Position numbers and translations under genes: made by a program. Shown one piece after another: positions 6,703 through 14,709 of a stretch of DNA of 64,000 bases. Where the stretch lies: positions 62,001 through 126,000 of the forward strand of contig NZ_CP028426.1 in NCBI RefSeq assembly GCF_003010915.2. Reading direction: 5' to 3'. The stretch comes from Gulosibacter molinativorax. GTDB taxonomy: Bacteria > Actinomycetota > Actinomycetes > Actinomycetales > Microbacteriaceae. Each line of letters opens with the position of its first letter. The first letter of the stretch is position 1. The notes under the pieces were generated by a model. It was not told the origin of the DNA and did no database searches. It saw only the letters and a list, made by a program, of their open reading frames with translations.

Positions 6703-8925
6703 TTAGCTGGCGGGCGTCTCGTCGATTCCTGGGGTGATGACTTGGATGGGCTGGGTCCAGTTCGCGACCGATGCCGCAACCGAGTGGTCCGGTTCGGCCG
6801 CGGGTTCGTCGTACTCGCGCATCACGACAAGCGTCCGCTGTGGCAGCGTGAACGTGTCACCGGGCTCCAGGATCGCGCTGTCCGTGGTAGTCCCGGAGGT
6901 ATCGATCAGCGATTCCCAGTTGAAGGTGATCTCGCCGGAGGGGAGAGTTACCTCGACGTCGTTTCCGGATGCATTGAAGTAGATGAGGAAGCTGTGGTCG
7001 GTGATGCGCTGTCCGCGCGAGCCACGGCCGGCGATCGCGTCACCGTTGAGGAAGTAGCCCATGGCCTTGATGTAGGCCTCGTTCCAGTCCTCGTGCTCCA
7101 TCTGGCCGCCGTCGGTCGAGATCCAGACGACGTCGGGGAGGCCCTGGCCATCGCCACGTTTTGCCGGCCTGCCGTTGAAGAAGTGGCGGCGTCGGAATGT
7201 CGAGTGTTCGCGTCGCAGCTGGGACAGGGCCTTCGTGAACTCGATGAGCGCGTCGTCTGCCTGATCCCAGTGGATCCACGACAGCTCGCTGTCTTGTGCG
7301 TAGGTGTTGTTGTTGCCCTGCTGCGAGCGTCCGAGCTCGTCGCCGTGCAGCATCATCGGCACGCCCTGCGACAGCATCATCGTTGCGATGAAGTTTCGTT
7401 GCTGCCGTGCGCGCAGCGAGTTGATCTCGGGGTCGTCGGTCGGTCCCTCGGCGCCCATGTTCCAGGAGCGGTTGTGACTCTCGCCATCGCGCCCGTCCTC
7501 ACCGTTGGCATCGTTGTGCTTCTCGTTGTAGCTCACGAGGTCGCGCAGCGTAAAGCCGTCGTGTGCGGTGACGAAGTTGACGGACGCGACCGGTCGGCGG
7601 CCCGAGTGCTCGTAGAGGTCTGGGGAGCCCGAGATTCGTGTCGCAAACTCGCCGAGGGTCGACGGCTCGCCGCGCCAGAAGTCGCGGACCGTGTCGCGAT
7701 AAATGCCGTTCCATTCGGTCCACAGCGGCGGGAAGTTACCGACCTGATAGCCGCCGGGGCCAACATCCCAAGGCTCCGCGATGAGCTTGACCTGCGAGAC
7801 GATCGGGTCTTGCTGCACGAGGTCGAAGAACGCCGAAAGCTTGTCGACGTCGTGCAGTTCGCGGGCAAGCGTGGACGCGAGGTCAAAGCGGAAGCCGTCG
7901 ACGTGCATCTCGGTGACCCAGTAGCGCAGCGAGTCCATGATGAGCTGCAGCGAGTGGGGGCTGCGCATGTTGAGCGAGTTGCCGGTGCCCGTGTAGTCGG
8001 TGTAGTAGCGGCGGTCTTCCTCGAGGCGGTAATACGACTCGTTGTCGATACCGCGGAAGCTGAGGGTCGGGCCGAGGTGATTGCCCTCGGCGGTGTGGTT
8101 GTAGACGACGTCGAGGATGACCTCGATGTCGTTCGCGTGCAACGTCTTCACCATGGCCTTGAACTCTTGCACCTGCTGGCCGTGATCACCTGCGAAGGAG
8201 TAGTCGCCGTGGGGCGAGAAGAAGTTAAGGGTGTTGTACCCCCAGTAGTTCCGCAGGCCCTTCTCTTCCAACACCGAGTCGTGCACGAACTCGTGCACCG
8301 GCATGAGCTCGATCGCGGTCACACCGATTTTCTTGAGGTGTTCGATAACGGCCGGATGCGCGACGCCCGCGTAGGTCCCGCGCATCTCCTCGGGTACCTC
8401 GGGGTGCAGCTGGGTGAGACCCTTGACGTGCGCCTCATAGATGAAGGAATCGGCATACGGGGTGCGGGGGTGGCGGTCTCCGGCCCAGTCGAAGAACGGG
8501 TTAATGACAACGCCCTTCGGCATGAATGCTGCCGAGTCGTCTTCGTTGTGTGAATCCGGGTCACCGAAGTTGTAGCTGAAGACGGCCTGGTCCCATTTGA
8601 TATCGCCGCTGACGGCCTTCGCGTAGGGGTCGAGTACGAGCTTGGAAGGGTTGAACCGTTGCCCGGAGGCCGGGTCATACGGCCCGTGGATGCGGTAGCC
8701 GTAACGCTGGCCAGGTTGGATCGAGGGGACGTAGCAATGCCAGACGTATGCATCCTGCTCGAAGAGTCGAAGGCGACGTTCGGTGCCATCGTCATCGAAC
8801 AGGCAGAGCTCTACGCGCTCCGCGCCTTGCGAGTAGATCGCGAAGTTCGTGCCGGAGCCGTCGTAGGTTGCTCCAAGCGGGTAGGGGGTACCGGGCCAGG
8901 TCTCAGCGATAGTTGACTCGTTCAT
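6703..8925 (-). CDS. treX: Glycogen debranching enzyme (TreX/GlgX)
   Basis: GH13 isoamylase-type debranching enzyme hydrolysing alpha-1,6 branches of glycogen to supply linear maltodextrins to TreY. The 740-residue protein has an N-terminal CBM48 sandwich (PLGATYDGSGTNFAIYSQGA), and barrel motifs VVYNHTAEGN, DGFRFDLAS (nucleophile Asp), LIAEPWDVGPGGYQVG (acid-base Glu) and FVTAHDGFTLRDLV. It is the first gene of the three-gene tre operon, divergent from the gene at 9059 across a 130-bp gap. The start ATG at 8925 follows a possible TTG at 8928; no strong ribosome-binding site is visible, so the start is uncertain by a codon. treX is chosen over glgX because of operon context; the families overlap. 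Confidence 0.92.
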   Translation of the reverse strand: MNESTIAETWPGTPYPLGATYDGSGTNFAIYSQGAERVELCLFDDDGTERRLRLFEQDAYVWHCYVPSIQPGQRYGYRIHGPYDPASGQRFNPSKLVLDPYAKAVSGDIKWDQAVFSYNFGDPDSHNEDDSAAFMPKGVVINPFFDWAGDRHPRTPYADSFIYEAHVKGLTQLHPEVPEEMRGTYAGVAHPAVIEHLKKIGVTAIELMPVHEFVHDSVLEEKGLRNYWGYNTLNFFSPHGDYSFAGDHGQQVQEFKAMVKTLHANDIEVILDVVYNHTAEGNHLGPTLSFRGIDNESYYRLEEDRRYYTDYTGTGNSLNMRSPHSLQLIMDSLRYWVTEMHVDGFRFDLASTLARELHDVDKLSAFFDLVQQDPIVSQVKLIAEPWDVGPGGYQVGNFPPLWTEWNGIYRDTVRDFWRGEPSTLGEFATRISGSPDLYEHSGRRPVASVNFVTAHDGFTLRDLVSYNEKHNDANGEDGRDGESHNRSWNMGAEGPTDDPEINSLRARQQRNFIATMMLSQGVPMMLHGDELGRSQQGNNNTYAQDSELSWIHWDQADDALIEFTKALSQLRREHSTFRRRHFFNGRPAKRGDGQGLPDVVWISTDGGQMEHEDWNEAYIKAMGYFLNGDAIAGRGSRGQRITDHSFLIYFNASGNDVEVTLPSGEITFNWESLIDTSGTTTDSAILEPGDTFTLPQRTLVVMREYDEPAAEPDHSVAASVANWTQPIQVITPGIDETPAS

Positions 8926-9058
8926 CAATAGGTCACTCTATGTCGGGATGGTGGCCGTTCACCTGAATCGGGGTGTCCGTGTCCCGGTATGCGCGGGGCA
9001 CAACGATTCGACCGCGGCTTCCAGGATGTACGGATGCAAGCTCCGTAGCGTGTGACCC

Positions 9059-9391
9059 ATGAGTGAACGACTGAATCCAGCCGGTGACGCAATTTCGAAA
9101 CTTGGTGCGCGCCTCGCCTATGGCGACCGCATCGACCTGGGCCACGAGCAGATCATCCCCGTGGCATTTTGGGCCGGAGGCTCGGCAGAGGGCGAAGGCG
9201 GCGTTGACAGCGACCGCCACGCCGAAGGTACGAGTGAGGGCGGCGTCGCAATCCCGCTCGGTGCGTACGTCGGCGACGACTACGGCACGCGGTTCCGTCC
9301 GAACATCATCGCGCTGCTCGCCGTTTGCGTACCGCTCACGGTGGTCGCAGGCTGGGCACTTCCTCGCGTGATCAAAGCGCTGAAGAAGTAG
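9059..9391 (+). CDS. GerW (YtfJ)-family protein with one C-terminal membrane helix
   Basis: The 110-residue protein resembles the GerW/YtfJ sporulation-protein family, also found in non-sporulating actinobacteria: a short N-terminal segment (SKLGARLAYGDRIDLGHEQI), a Gly-rich strand (FWAGGSAEGEGG, SEGGVAIPLGAYV) and a hydrophobic anchor (about residues 84-103) ending in WALPRVIKALKK. Biochemical role unknown. A TAGCGT box 7 nt before the ATG and the lack of a ribosome-binding site suggest a leaderless mRNA. The stop TAG (9389-9391) is followed in the same frame, without a further stop, by the P-loop protein beginning near 9398. The family call is from pattern memory and is moderate. Confidence 0.7.
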   Translation: MSERLNPAGDAISKLGARLAYGDRIDLGHEQIIPVAFWAGGSAEGEGGVDSDRHAEGTSEGGVAIPLGAYVGDDYGTRFRPNIIALLAVCVPLTVVAGWALPRVIKALKK

Positions 9392-9397
9392 CAGCTC

Positions 9398-9916
9398 CTG
9401 CATATAGTTGCGCTCGACGGCCGCTCGGGATCTGGCAAGACCACTCTCGCCGACCAGCTGGCTCGCCGCACCGGCTGCCAAGTCCTCCACGTCGAGAATT
9501 TTTATCCCGGCTGGGAGGGCCTGGATGCCGGTTCGGAGTATCTCGTGCGCGAAGTGCTCGTACCGCTTCGTGAGGGCAAGAGCGTCCGCACGCATCGGTG
9601 GGACTGGCACGTCGATCAATTTTTCGCGGGGGCGCTGATCGAACCGGCCGGGCTCATCGTGATTGAGGGATGCGGCGCGATCTCGAATGCGTCGCGCCCG
9701 CTTCTCGACGTCGCCATTTGGCTGGAAGCCGACGAGCGCATCCGCCGTGCCCGTGCGACCACGCGCGACGGCGACGAGTCCTGGTGGCTCGGCTGGCAGG
9801 CGCAAGAGGATGCGTTCTACACCCGCGAGCAGTCGGACCGGCTCGCGGATTATGTGCTCGACGCGGATGCGACGGCCGACGACGTCCTGGCGCTCTTGCG
9901 GGGCGAGCGCGGCTAG
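9398..9916 (+). CDS. P-loop NTPase, uridine-kinase-like
   Basis: Small cytosolic nucleotide-binding protein of about 172 residues. The Walker A motif is ALDGRSGSGKTTLA within the first 20 residues; LIVIEGCGAI (about residues 87-96) fits a Walker B strand, and an Arg-rich lid (ERIRRARATTRDGDESWW) follows, as in the uridine kinase and (d)NMP kinase families. The frame opens directly after the TAG of the previous gene and has no ATG or GTG before Walker A: CTG at 9398 (after GAAGAAG) or an ATA/GTT at 9404-9407 are the only candidates. Substrate unknown. The gene ends convergently with the next one, sharing the bases CTAG as two stop codons. Confidence 0.7.
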   Translation: MHIVALDGRSGSGKTTLADQLARRTGCQVLHVENFYPGWEGLDAGSEYLVREVLVPLREGKSVRTHRWDWHVDQFFAGALIEPAGLIVIEGCGAISNASRPLLDVAIWLEADERIRRARATTRDGDESWWLGWQAQEDAFYTREQSDRLADYVLDADATADDVLALLRGERG

Positions 9917-10242
9917 TAGTTCGTGACGCTGCTTGGCTCTTCGAGCCCGGAGAAAAACGCGATTCCCGCGGTGGCCATGATAATTGCGGCCACAATCATC
10001 AGCACGATGAGGATGGCCGACCACAACAGTGACGCGCGGGCATAGTTTTTCTTCGCCACCGACTCGGTTCCGCCAAACGCGAGCACCAGCAGATAAATGA
10101 ACCCCACCACCGGAATCATCATGAGGAAAACGGCGAGCATCCAGCTGCCGAGGGAGTCCGTCTCCTCCGGGTGCCGCTGATACGGCTGAACGGCATAGTG
10201 GGGTTGTGCGTGCGGCTGCTGGTAGGGCTGGTACTGCGCCAA
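9913..10242 (-). CDS. Small membrane protein, Gln/Pro/Tyr-rich N-terminus, two helices
   Basis: A 109-residue protein beginning with a TTG codon at 10242 that is preceded by AAAGAAG five bases away. Residues 1-30 are rich in Q, P, H and Y (QYQPYQQPHAQPHYAV), followed by two predicted transmembrane helices (about 38-60 and 75-98). No enzymatic motif is seen. Proteins of this build (disordered cytosolic tail plus two helices) are common in actinobacteria and unassigned. The frame remains open upstream through the metallopeptidase region, but there it reads as a shadow of that gene; the ribosome-binding site supports the TTG. Confidence 0.65.
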   Translation of the reverse strand: MAQYQPYQQPHAQPHYAVQPYQRHPEETDSLGSWMLAVFLMMIPVVGFIYLLVLAFGGTESVAKKNYARASLLWSAILIVLMIVAAIIMATAGIAFFSGLEEPSSVTNY

Positions 10243-10270
10243 GAGTGCTTCTTTCGCTCGGAATCGGTCG

Positions 10271-10618
10271 CTACGCCCAACCCAACTCGTGGAGGTGCGC
10301 ATCGTCAATACCGTAATAGTGGGCAATTTCGTGGACGAGCGTGACATGGATCTCGTGGCGAAGTATCTCGACGGATTCGCTGATCGCGAGTAGGGGCTCG
10401 CGAAACAGCACGATGCGGTCGGGGAGCTGACCGTAGCCGTAGTTGGCGCGATCGAAGAGGTCGTGACCCTCGTAGATGCCGAGCAGGTCGAGCGAACCAT
10501 CGTCGGGACGGTCCTCGACGACGAACACGAGGTTCTCGAGCCCTTCGACAACTTCGTCGGGGAGCAGGTCGAGTTCCTCAACCACCAATTTCTCGAACTC
10601 GTCCATCGCCAGATCCAT
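10271..10618 (-). CDS. Metallopeptidase family protein (zincin fold, DUF1025-like)
   Basis: Small 115-residue zincin-like protein. The motif LVHEIAHYYGIDDAHLHELGW near the C-terminus gives HExxH plus a downstream HxxELGW, the signature of the minimal metallopeptidase family found across actinobacteria. The N-terminus (MDLAMDEFEKLVVEELDLLPDEV) is the usual start of these proteins, so ATG 10618 (or the internal ATG at 10606) is preferred over an upstream GTG. Substrate is unknown and peptidase activity is unproven for most members. It lies 28 bp upstream of the small membrane protein on the same strand. Confidence 0.8.
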   Translation of the reverse strand: MDLAMDEFEKLVVEELDLLPDEVVEGLENLVFVVEDRPDDGSLDLLGIYEGHDLFDRANYGYGQLPDRIVLFREPLLAISESVEILRHEIHVTLVHEIAHYYGIDDAHLHELGWA

Positions 10619-10713
10619 GGTGCTAAGGTACCGCGTGAAGCTCGGCTCGAGAGCTTGCGGACGAGGGAGCAGTACCCGCACACGACAAGACTGACTCGAA
10701 AGGGTTGACAGTT

Positions 10714-11028
10714 TTGTCGTGGCTTATTTTGATTCTAAGCGGGATGCTCGAGGCAGTCTGGGCGAGCGCGCTCGGTGCCTCGGATGGCTTCAAGAAGCGC
10801 GGGCCGACCATCCTGTTTCTCGTGTCGATGGTGCTGAGCATGGTCGGGCTCGCGTACGCGATGACTGATTTGCCGACCGGCACGGCATACGCCGTCTGGG
10901 TCGGCATCGGCGCGACGCTCACCGTGGTCTGGGCGATGGTGACCGGTGCCGAGAAAGTATCCGTGGCGCGCGTGTCGCTCCTCGTGTTGCTGATCGGATG
11001 CGTTGCTGGCCTGAAGGCGGTGAGCTAG
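10714..11028 (+). CDS. SMR-family transporter subunit, Gdx/SugE-like (first of pair)
   Basis: Four-helix small multidrug resistance protein of 104 residues. The N-terminal LSGMLEAVWASAL contains the essential glutamate of helix 1 in the WxxLExxW context of the guanidinium-exporter (Gdx) subtype, and helix 3 has PTGTAYAVWVGIGA. TTG 10714 is preferred because GAAAGGG lies 9 nt before it; TTG 10705 touches that box. The next gene starts at the base after this stop, so the two are translationally coupled and probably form an antiparallel heterodimer as in YkkCD/EbrAB. Substrate could be guanidinium or quaternary ammonium compounds. No guanidine riboswitch was convincing upstream. Confidence 0.85.
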   Translation: MSWLILILSGMLEAVWASALGASDGFKKRGPTILFLVSMVLSMVGLAYAMTDLPTGTAYAVWVGIGATLTVVWAMVTGAEKVSVARVSLLVLLIGCVAGLKAVS

Positions 11029-11355
11029 ATGGCGTGGTTCGTGTTGATAGTGAGTGCGGTGTTCGAAGCCGTCTGGGCAACCGCGCTCGGAATGTCCGAA
11101 GGGTTCACGAAGCCCTGGCCGACGATCGTCTTTCTCGTCGCGCTGACGCTCAGTATGCTCGGCCTCGGCTGGGCGGCAAAGTCGATTCCGATGGGGACGG
11201 CATACGCGGTATGGACGGGAATCGGCGCCGCCTTGACGGTGACGTACGCGATGCTCACCGGAAGCGAGCCGGTTTCGGCGCTCAAGATCGTGTTCCTCGT
11301 GGGCATCATCGCGGCCGTCATCGGGCTCAAGCTCGTCCCGACGAAGGAAGAATAA
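11029..11355 (+). CDS. SMR-family transporter subunit, Gdx/SugE-like (second of pair)
   Basis: The 108-residue partner of the preceding SMR gene. It keeps the helix-1 glutamate (VFEAVWATALG), the KSIPMGTAYAVWTGIGAA helix-3 motif and a short charged tail KLVPTKEE. Differences in loop charge between the two subunits (SDGFKKRGP in the first, SEGFTKPWP here) would be expected for opposite membrane orientations in a heterodimer. The ATG immediately follows the upstream TAG. The gene converges on the glycosyltransferase gene ending at 11371. Confidence 0.85.
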   Translation: MAWFVLIVSAVFEAVWATALGMSEGFTKPWPTIVFLVALTLSMLGLGWAAKSIPMGTAYAVWTGIGAALTVTYAMLTGSEPVSALKIVFLVGIIAAVIGLKLVPTKEE

Positions 11356-11370
11356 TTGCTGGGGCGTGAG

Positions 11371-13569
11371 CTAATACCCGGAACTAACCGCAGGAAGCGC
11401 AATCGGCTCGGTTGGGTCTTTCAGCGCCGGGCTTTCCAGCGCAGAGTTCTTCACCCGGGCACGCGCGCTGGCGCTAAGTTTGAGGCCCGCGACGATGTCT
11501 TGGTAGCCCTCGTGCACACCGATAAACACGACCGAACCGACGAGCGCGAGCAAGGCAGTCAGTGCCGCGAACACGCTCCCCAGGACGTTGCCGAGCATGA
11601 TCGACGTCGCCGAGGCCGCCGCGAGCCCGAGCGCGATGAGGTAGGGCAGTATGACGAATAGGCCCGGGGCGGCGACGCGATCGGCAATCTTCGGCGTCCG
11701 CGCGAATGGAATCTTTCTACGGGTGATGCCCTGCTGGATCGACTTGAGAACGCCGGCGAGATTGACCGGTAGCAAGACGAGGTTGAGCGATTGCACCCAG
11801 ACGACGTCGATCAGCCGGTGGCCGACCCGACGCAGGTCGGCGGCCTGCGCGATGATGAACGGCACCGAGATGAGAAAGAGGAATGGGCTGAGCGGTGTGC
11901 CGAGGATCGGCAGGAGCAGAATGATGGGTACTGCGATGCTCGTCCACGCGATGGAGCCGAGGTAATCCAGCCGGAGTGCCACTTCGCCGAGGCCGATCCG
12001 CTCGCGGTCCGCGAGCCGACCGCGAATCACATCAACAATCTTCGGCAGGATGATCAGACCCCCGTTTGCCCATCGTCGTCGCTGCACGACCAACGATCCG
12101 AAGTCGGGCGGGGTGGCGCTGTAGCTCAGGCGCTCGGGGTAATTGATCAGGCTCCAGCCTCGCGCGGCGAGGTCCATGCTGGACTCGGTGTCCTCGATCA
12201 CCGTGCGGTCCTGGATATAGGTGTGGACCTTGAACCCACGATCGAGGTTGATCTCCTCGATATCGGTGAGCGCCTCGCGCCGGATGATCGCATTCGCACC
12301 AACCCAAAAGGTGGCGTTGAAGTGTGTCTTACCCAGGTGGTGTAGGTGCTGCAGATCGGTGGTCGCGCCGGCCACACGCTCAACGCGGGTCGGCGCCCCG
12401 GGGAACGAGCAGTACGGCGTCTGGATCACGGCAACGCGTTCGTTCCCCGGTCGCTGCAGCTCGTGAACGAGCCGGGTGCAGTAGTCGCGCACGAGCAGCG
12501 AGTCGGCGTCAAGCGTCAGCACGTAGTCAGCATCCGGAATGATGAAGTCCGCGGCGGTCGGATCGGTCGTCGCGACCAAAACGTCACCGTCGTGGGTGGT
12601 GGTTACTTGCCACGCGTGACCCATGAGTGACAGATACGAGTTGAGGTTCATCGCCTTATTCGCTTCTTGAGAGAGCGAGACATAGCGCTTGCGCTCGAAC
12701 GTGTCGAGCTTGCACGAAAAAATCCGCACGAGACGAAGATAGGATGCCTGGAGCATGTCCCGGTTCGGTAGGTCATTCGCGGAAGCCTGCGCGCGGAATC
12801 CGTCGGCCAGTTCGGTGAACTCCGTGGCGAGGCCGAGGAAGACCTGGTCGACGAGGAACGCATCCGAATGGTCGGTCAACGACCAACGCGCGGCGAACTG
12901 GGTAAGCCATTCGGCGGCAGCATCGTAGGCGGAGGCTAGGGCCTGCAGATCCGCCGCGCACACGTCGTCGCCGCGGGCGCACGCGAAGTCGTTCAGCGCC
13001 AGCCGGGCCTGGCGGTGAGGCTCGGCCAGCTCTGCGGCGATCTGGCCGGGAAGCGCCCTGGTTTCGTCGAGTTTTGCGAGCACCGCGGGGTCGGTCGGGT
13101 GGGGCTTGTCGTCGATCAGCAGCACGACACGCAGTGAAGGGAATTCCTGCAGCGCGGCGGACCAGAGCGTCGCGTTAACCACCCGCGGCTCCTCAGCGTA
13201 GGAGGGCACGAGGACGGTCATCGTGGAGTCGTCGTCCAGGAAGGTCACGTCAAGTTCGGCGCGAGTGAGGCGACGGTGATTTCGCAGACGGACTAGCGCC
13301 CCGGCTCGGCCGAGGAGATACATGCCGGATGAGTATGCCAGGGCACTCGCCGCGAGCAGACTCACCACGAGCCACGCGATTCCGGCGCCCGTAAGCGTGG
13401 GGAGGGAGAGCAGCGTGTGGATGAGAAACCACAGGAACAGCAGCAGCGAGATCACGGGTGCGGCCGCGGCGATCGCGACGCTGGCCCGCGACGGCGGACG
13501 ATGATCGAAACTCGGGTATGGGGACTTGGCTGAGGCAGCGTACGGCGCGCGCGCAGGGACGGAAACCAT
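11371..13569 (-). CDS. Cellulose-synthase-like family 2 glycosyltransferase
   Basis: Polytopic processive-type GT2 of 732 residues. Two helices near the N-terminus (about 40-90) are followed by the cytosolic GT-A domain with TMTVLVPSYAEE, VVLLIDDKPHP, the metal-binding LTLDADS (about residue 350), the acceptor region and the QRRRW signature (about 495); five or so C-terminal helices close the protein. Together D, DxD, D and QxxRW define the cellulose/chitin/hyaluronan synthase group. An unusual long insert (about residues 190-310) separates the first Asp from DxD. Start ATG 13569 is chosen because upstream codons lie inside a structured leader and antisense to nothing else. The polymer made is unknown. 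Confidence 0.85.
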   Translation of the reverse strand: MVSVPARAPYAASAKSPYPSFDHRPPSRASVAIAAAAPVISLLLFLWFLIHTLLSLPTLTGAGIAWLVVSLLAASALAYSSGMYLLGRAGALVRLRNHRRLTRAELDVTFLDDDSTMTVLVPSYAEEPRVVNATLWSAALQEFPSLRVVLLIDDKPHPTDPAVLAKLDETRALPGQIAAELAEPHRQARLALNDFACARGDDVCAADLQALASAYDAAAEWLTQFAARWSLTDHSDAFLVDQVFLGLATEFTELADGFRAQASANDLPNRDMLQASYLRLVRIFSCKLDTFERKRYVSLSQEANKAMNLNSYLSLMGHAWQVTTTHDGDVLVATTDPTAADFIIPDADYVLTLDADSLLVRDYCTRLVHELQRPGNERVAVIQTPYCSFPGAPTRVERVAGATTDLQHLHHLGKTHFNATFWVGANAIIRREALTDIEEINLDRGFKVHTYIQDRTVIEDTESSMDLAARGWSLINYPERLSYSATPPDFGSLVVQRRRWANGGLIILPKIVDVIRGRLADRERIGLGEVALRLDYLGSIAWTSIAVPIILLLPILGTPLSPFLFLISVPFIIAQAADLRRVGHRLIDVVWVQSLNLVLLPVNLAGVLKSIQQGITRRKIPFARTPKIADRVAAPGLFVILPYLIALGLAAASATSIMLGNVLGSVFAALTALLALVGSVVFIGVHEGYQDIVAGLKLSASARARVKNSALESPALKDPTEPIALPAVSSGY

Positions 13570-13587
13570 GGGAAGTTTGAACCGTTC

Positions 13588-13738
13588 TGGACCAGGGCTC
13601 CACTCGAGAGCCGAAATGAGGGGGAAATGGTTCCACCGACTAGGTTTTGCCACCTCGGTTACCTGCTTTACGGTACCGAGTTGCGGGGATCGTATCCCGA
13701 AATTTCGGGGAACGGTACCTAAACGATTGCCTGGTCCA
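13588..13738 (-). promoter_or_regulatory. Structured 5' leader upstream of the glycosyltransferase
   Basis: The 209-bp gap 13570-13778 has nested inverted repeats. CCTGGTCCA (13730-13738) can pair with TGGACCAGG (13588-13596), closing a 150-nt domain. Inside are a perfect CCCGAAATTTCGGG palindrome (13696-13709), two GGTACC-containing words (13671-13678, 13713-13719) that can pair with each other, and a hairpin ACCGA...TCGGT (around 13635-13659). This looks like an RNA regulatory element on the minus strand. I could not match it to a riboswitch class I know. Confidence 0.45.
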
Positions 13739-13778
13739 AGCGGAATTTTTCGCCCTCTGCGGCACTTACCCTCTGCGG

Positions 13779-14678
13779 CTATGCGGCAGTTGCGTGCGCA
13801 TCGCAGCGGATGCGCTCCCCGGCGCATCCTTCGCAGGTCACGAGGCGCTCGCGGCAGGAGGGGTCGCCACAGTTCTGCAGTCGGGCGGTTGGGTCGCCGC
13901 ACTGGTGGCAGCGCCCGAGCACCTTGGGGCTCGGCGCGAAGTCGATGTGCTCGCGCCCATCGAACACGGTGAGCGAGCCCTCCCACAGGCCGTCATTGCC
14001 GAAGCGCTCGCCGTAGCGCACGATGCCCCCGTCGAGCTGGTACACCTCGCGGAAGCCGCGTTCGATCATGAGCGCCGAGAGCACCTCGCAGCGTACGCCG
14101 CCGGTGCAGTACGTGACGATGGGCTTGTCCTTGAGGTCGTCGTACTTGCCCGACTCGATTTCGGAGATGAAGTCGTGCGTGGTGTCGGTATTCGGCACGA
14201 TCGCGCCCTTGAACCGGCCAACCTCTGCCTCGATCGCATTGCGACCGTCGAAGAACACCGCATCCGGCTTCTCGGCGAGGAGCTCGTGGAGCTCGTCCGG
14301 CTTGAGGTGTGTGCCACCGCCAACGACGCCGTGCGCGTCCACGCGCAACTCCTGCGGCGCGCCGAACGACACGATCTCGTCGCGCACCTTCACGCTGAGC
14401 TTTGGGAAATCGATCGACTGGCCATGCGCATCCAGCCCGGTACCCTCCGACCACTTCATGTCGACGTCCTTGAAGGCAGGGTATTCGCGCAGGCGGCGGT
14501 AATACTGCTTGCACGCGTCAATATCGCCGCCAACCGTGCCGTTGATACCGTCCTTCGAGATGATGATGCGCCCGCGCAGGCCGAGCCACTCACACAGGTC
14601 TCGCTGCCAGAGGCGGATCGCGTCGGGGTCAGCGAGCGGGGTGAACACGTAATACAACAGAATCTTGGGGACGGCCAT
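13779..14678 (-). CDS. trhO: tRNA uridine(34) hydroxylase, rhodanese family
   Basis: TrhO (YceA) uses a rhodanese fold to hydroxylate U34 of tRNAs with molecular oxygen. The 299-residue protein has the N-terminal TrhO domain ([29 protein letters not shown]), the rhodanese domain (about 125-230) with the active-site loop [13 protein letters not shown] (Cys near residue 187) and a C-terminal Cys-rich segment with CHQC and CEGCAG-type pairs. Length and order match the family. It is upstream of the glycosyltransferase on the same strand but separated by a 209-bp leader, so co-transcription is doubtful. The start overlaps the promoter region of the divergent symporter gene. Confidence 0.9.
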   Translation of the reverse strand: MAVPKILLYYVFTPLADPDAIRLWQRDLCEWLGLRGRIIISKDGINGTVGGDIDACKQYYRRLREYPAFKDVDMKWSEGTGLDAHGQSIDFPKLSVKVRDEIVSFGAPQELRVDAHGVVGGGTHLKPDELHELLAEKPDAVFFDGRNAIEAEVGRFKGAIVPNTDTTHDFISEIESGKYDDLKDKPIVTYCTGGVRCEVLSALMIERGFREVYQLDGGIVRYGERFGNDGLWEGSLTVFDGREHIDFAPSPKVLGRCHQCGDPTARLQNCGDPSCRERLVTCEGCAGERIRCDAHATAA

Positions 14679-14709
14679 CAGACAATTCTATGGTCGTTAC
14701 ACTTTCTCC

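Noticed and set aside
8933..10024. 363-codon minus-strand frame opposite the GerW-like and kinase genes
   Set aside because: Shadow frame; both plus-strand genes have recognisable motifs.
10619..10713. Guanidine riboswitch upstream of the SMR pair
   Set aside because: ACGA and ACGAC words occur, but their flanks are not complementary, so the required hairpins cannot form.
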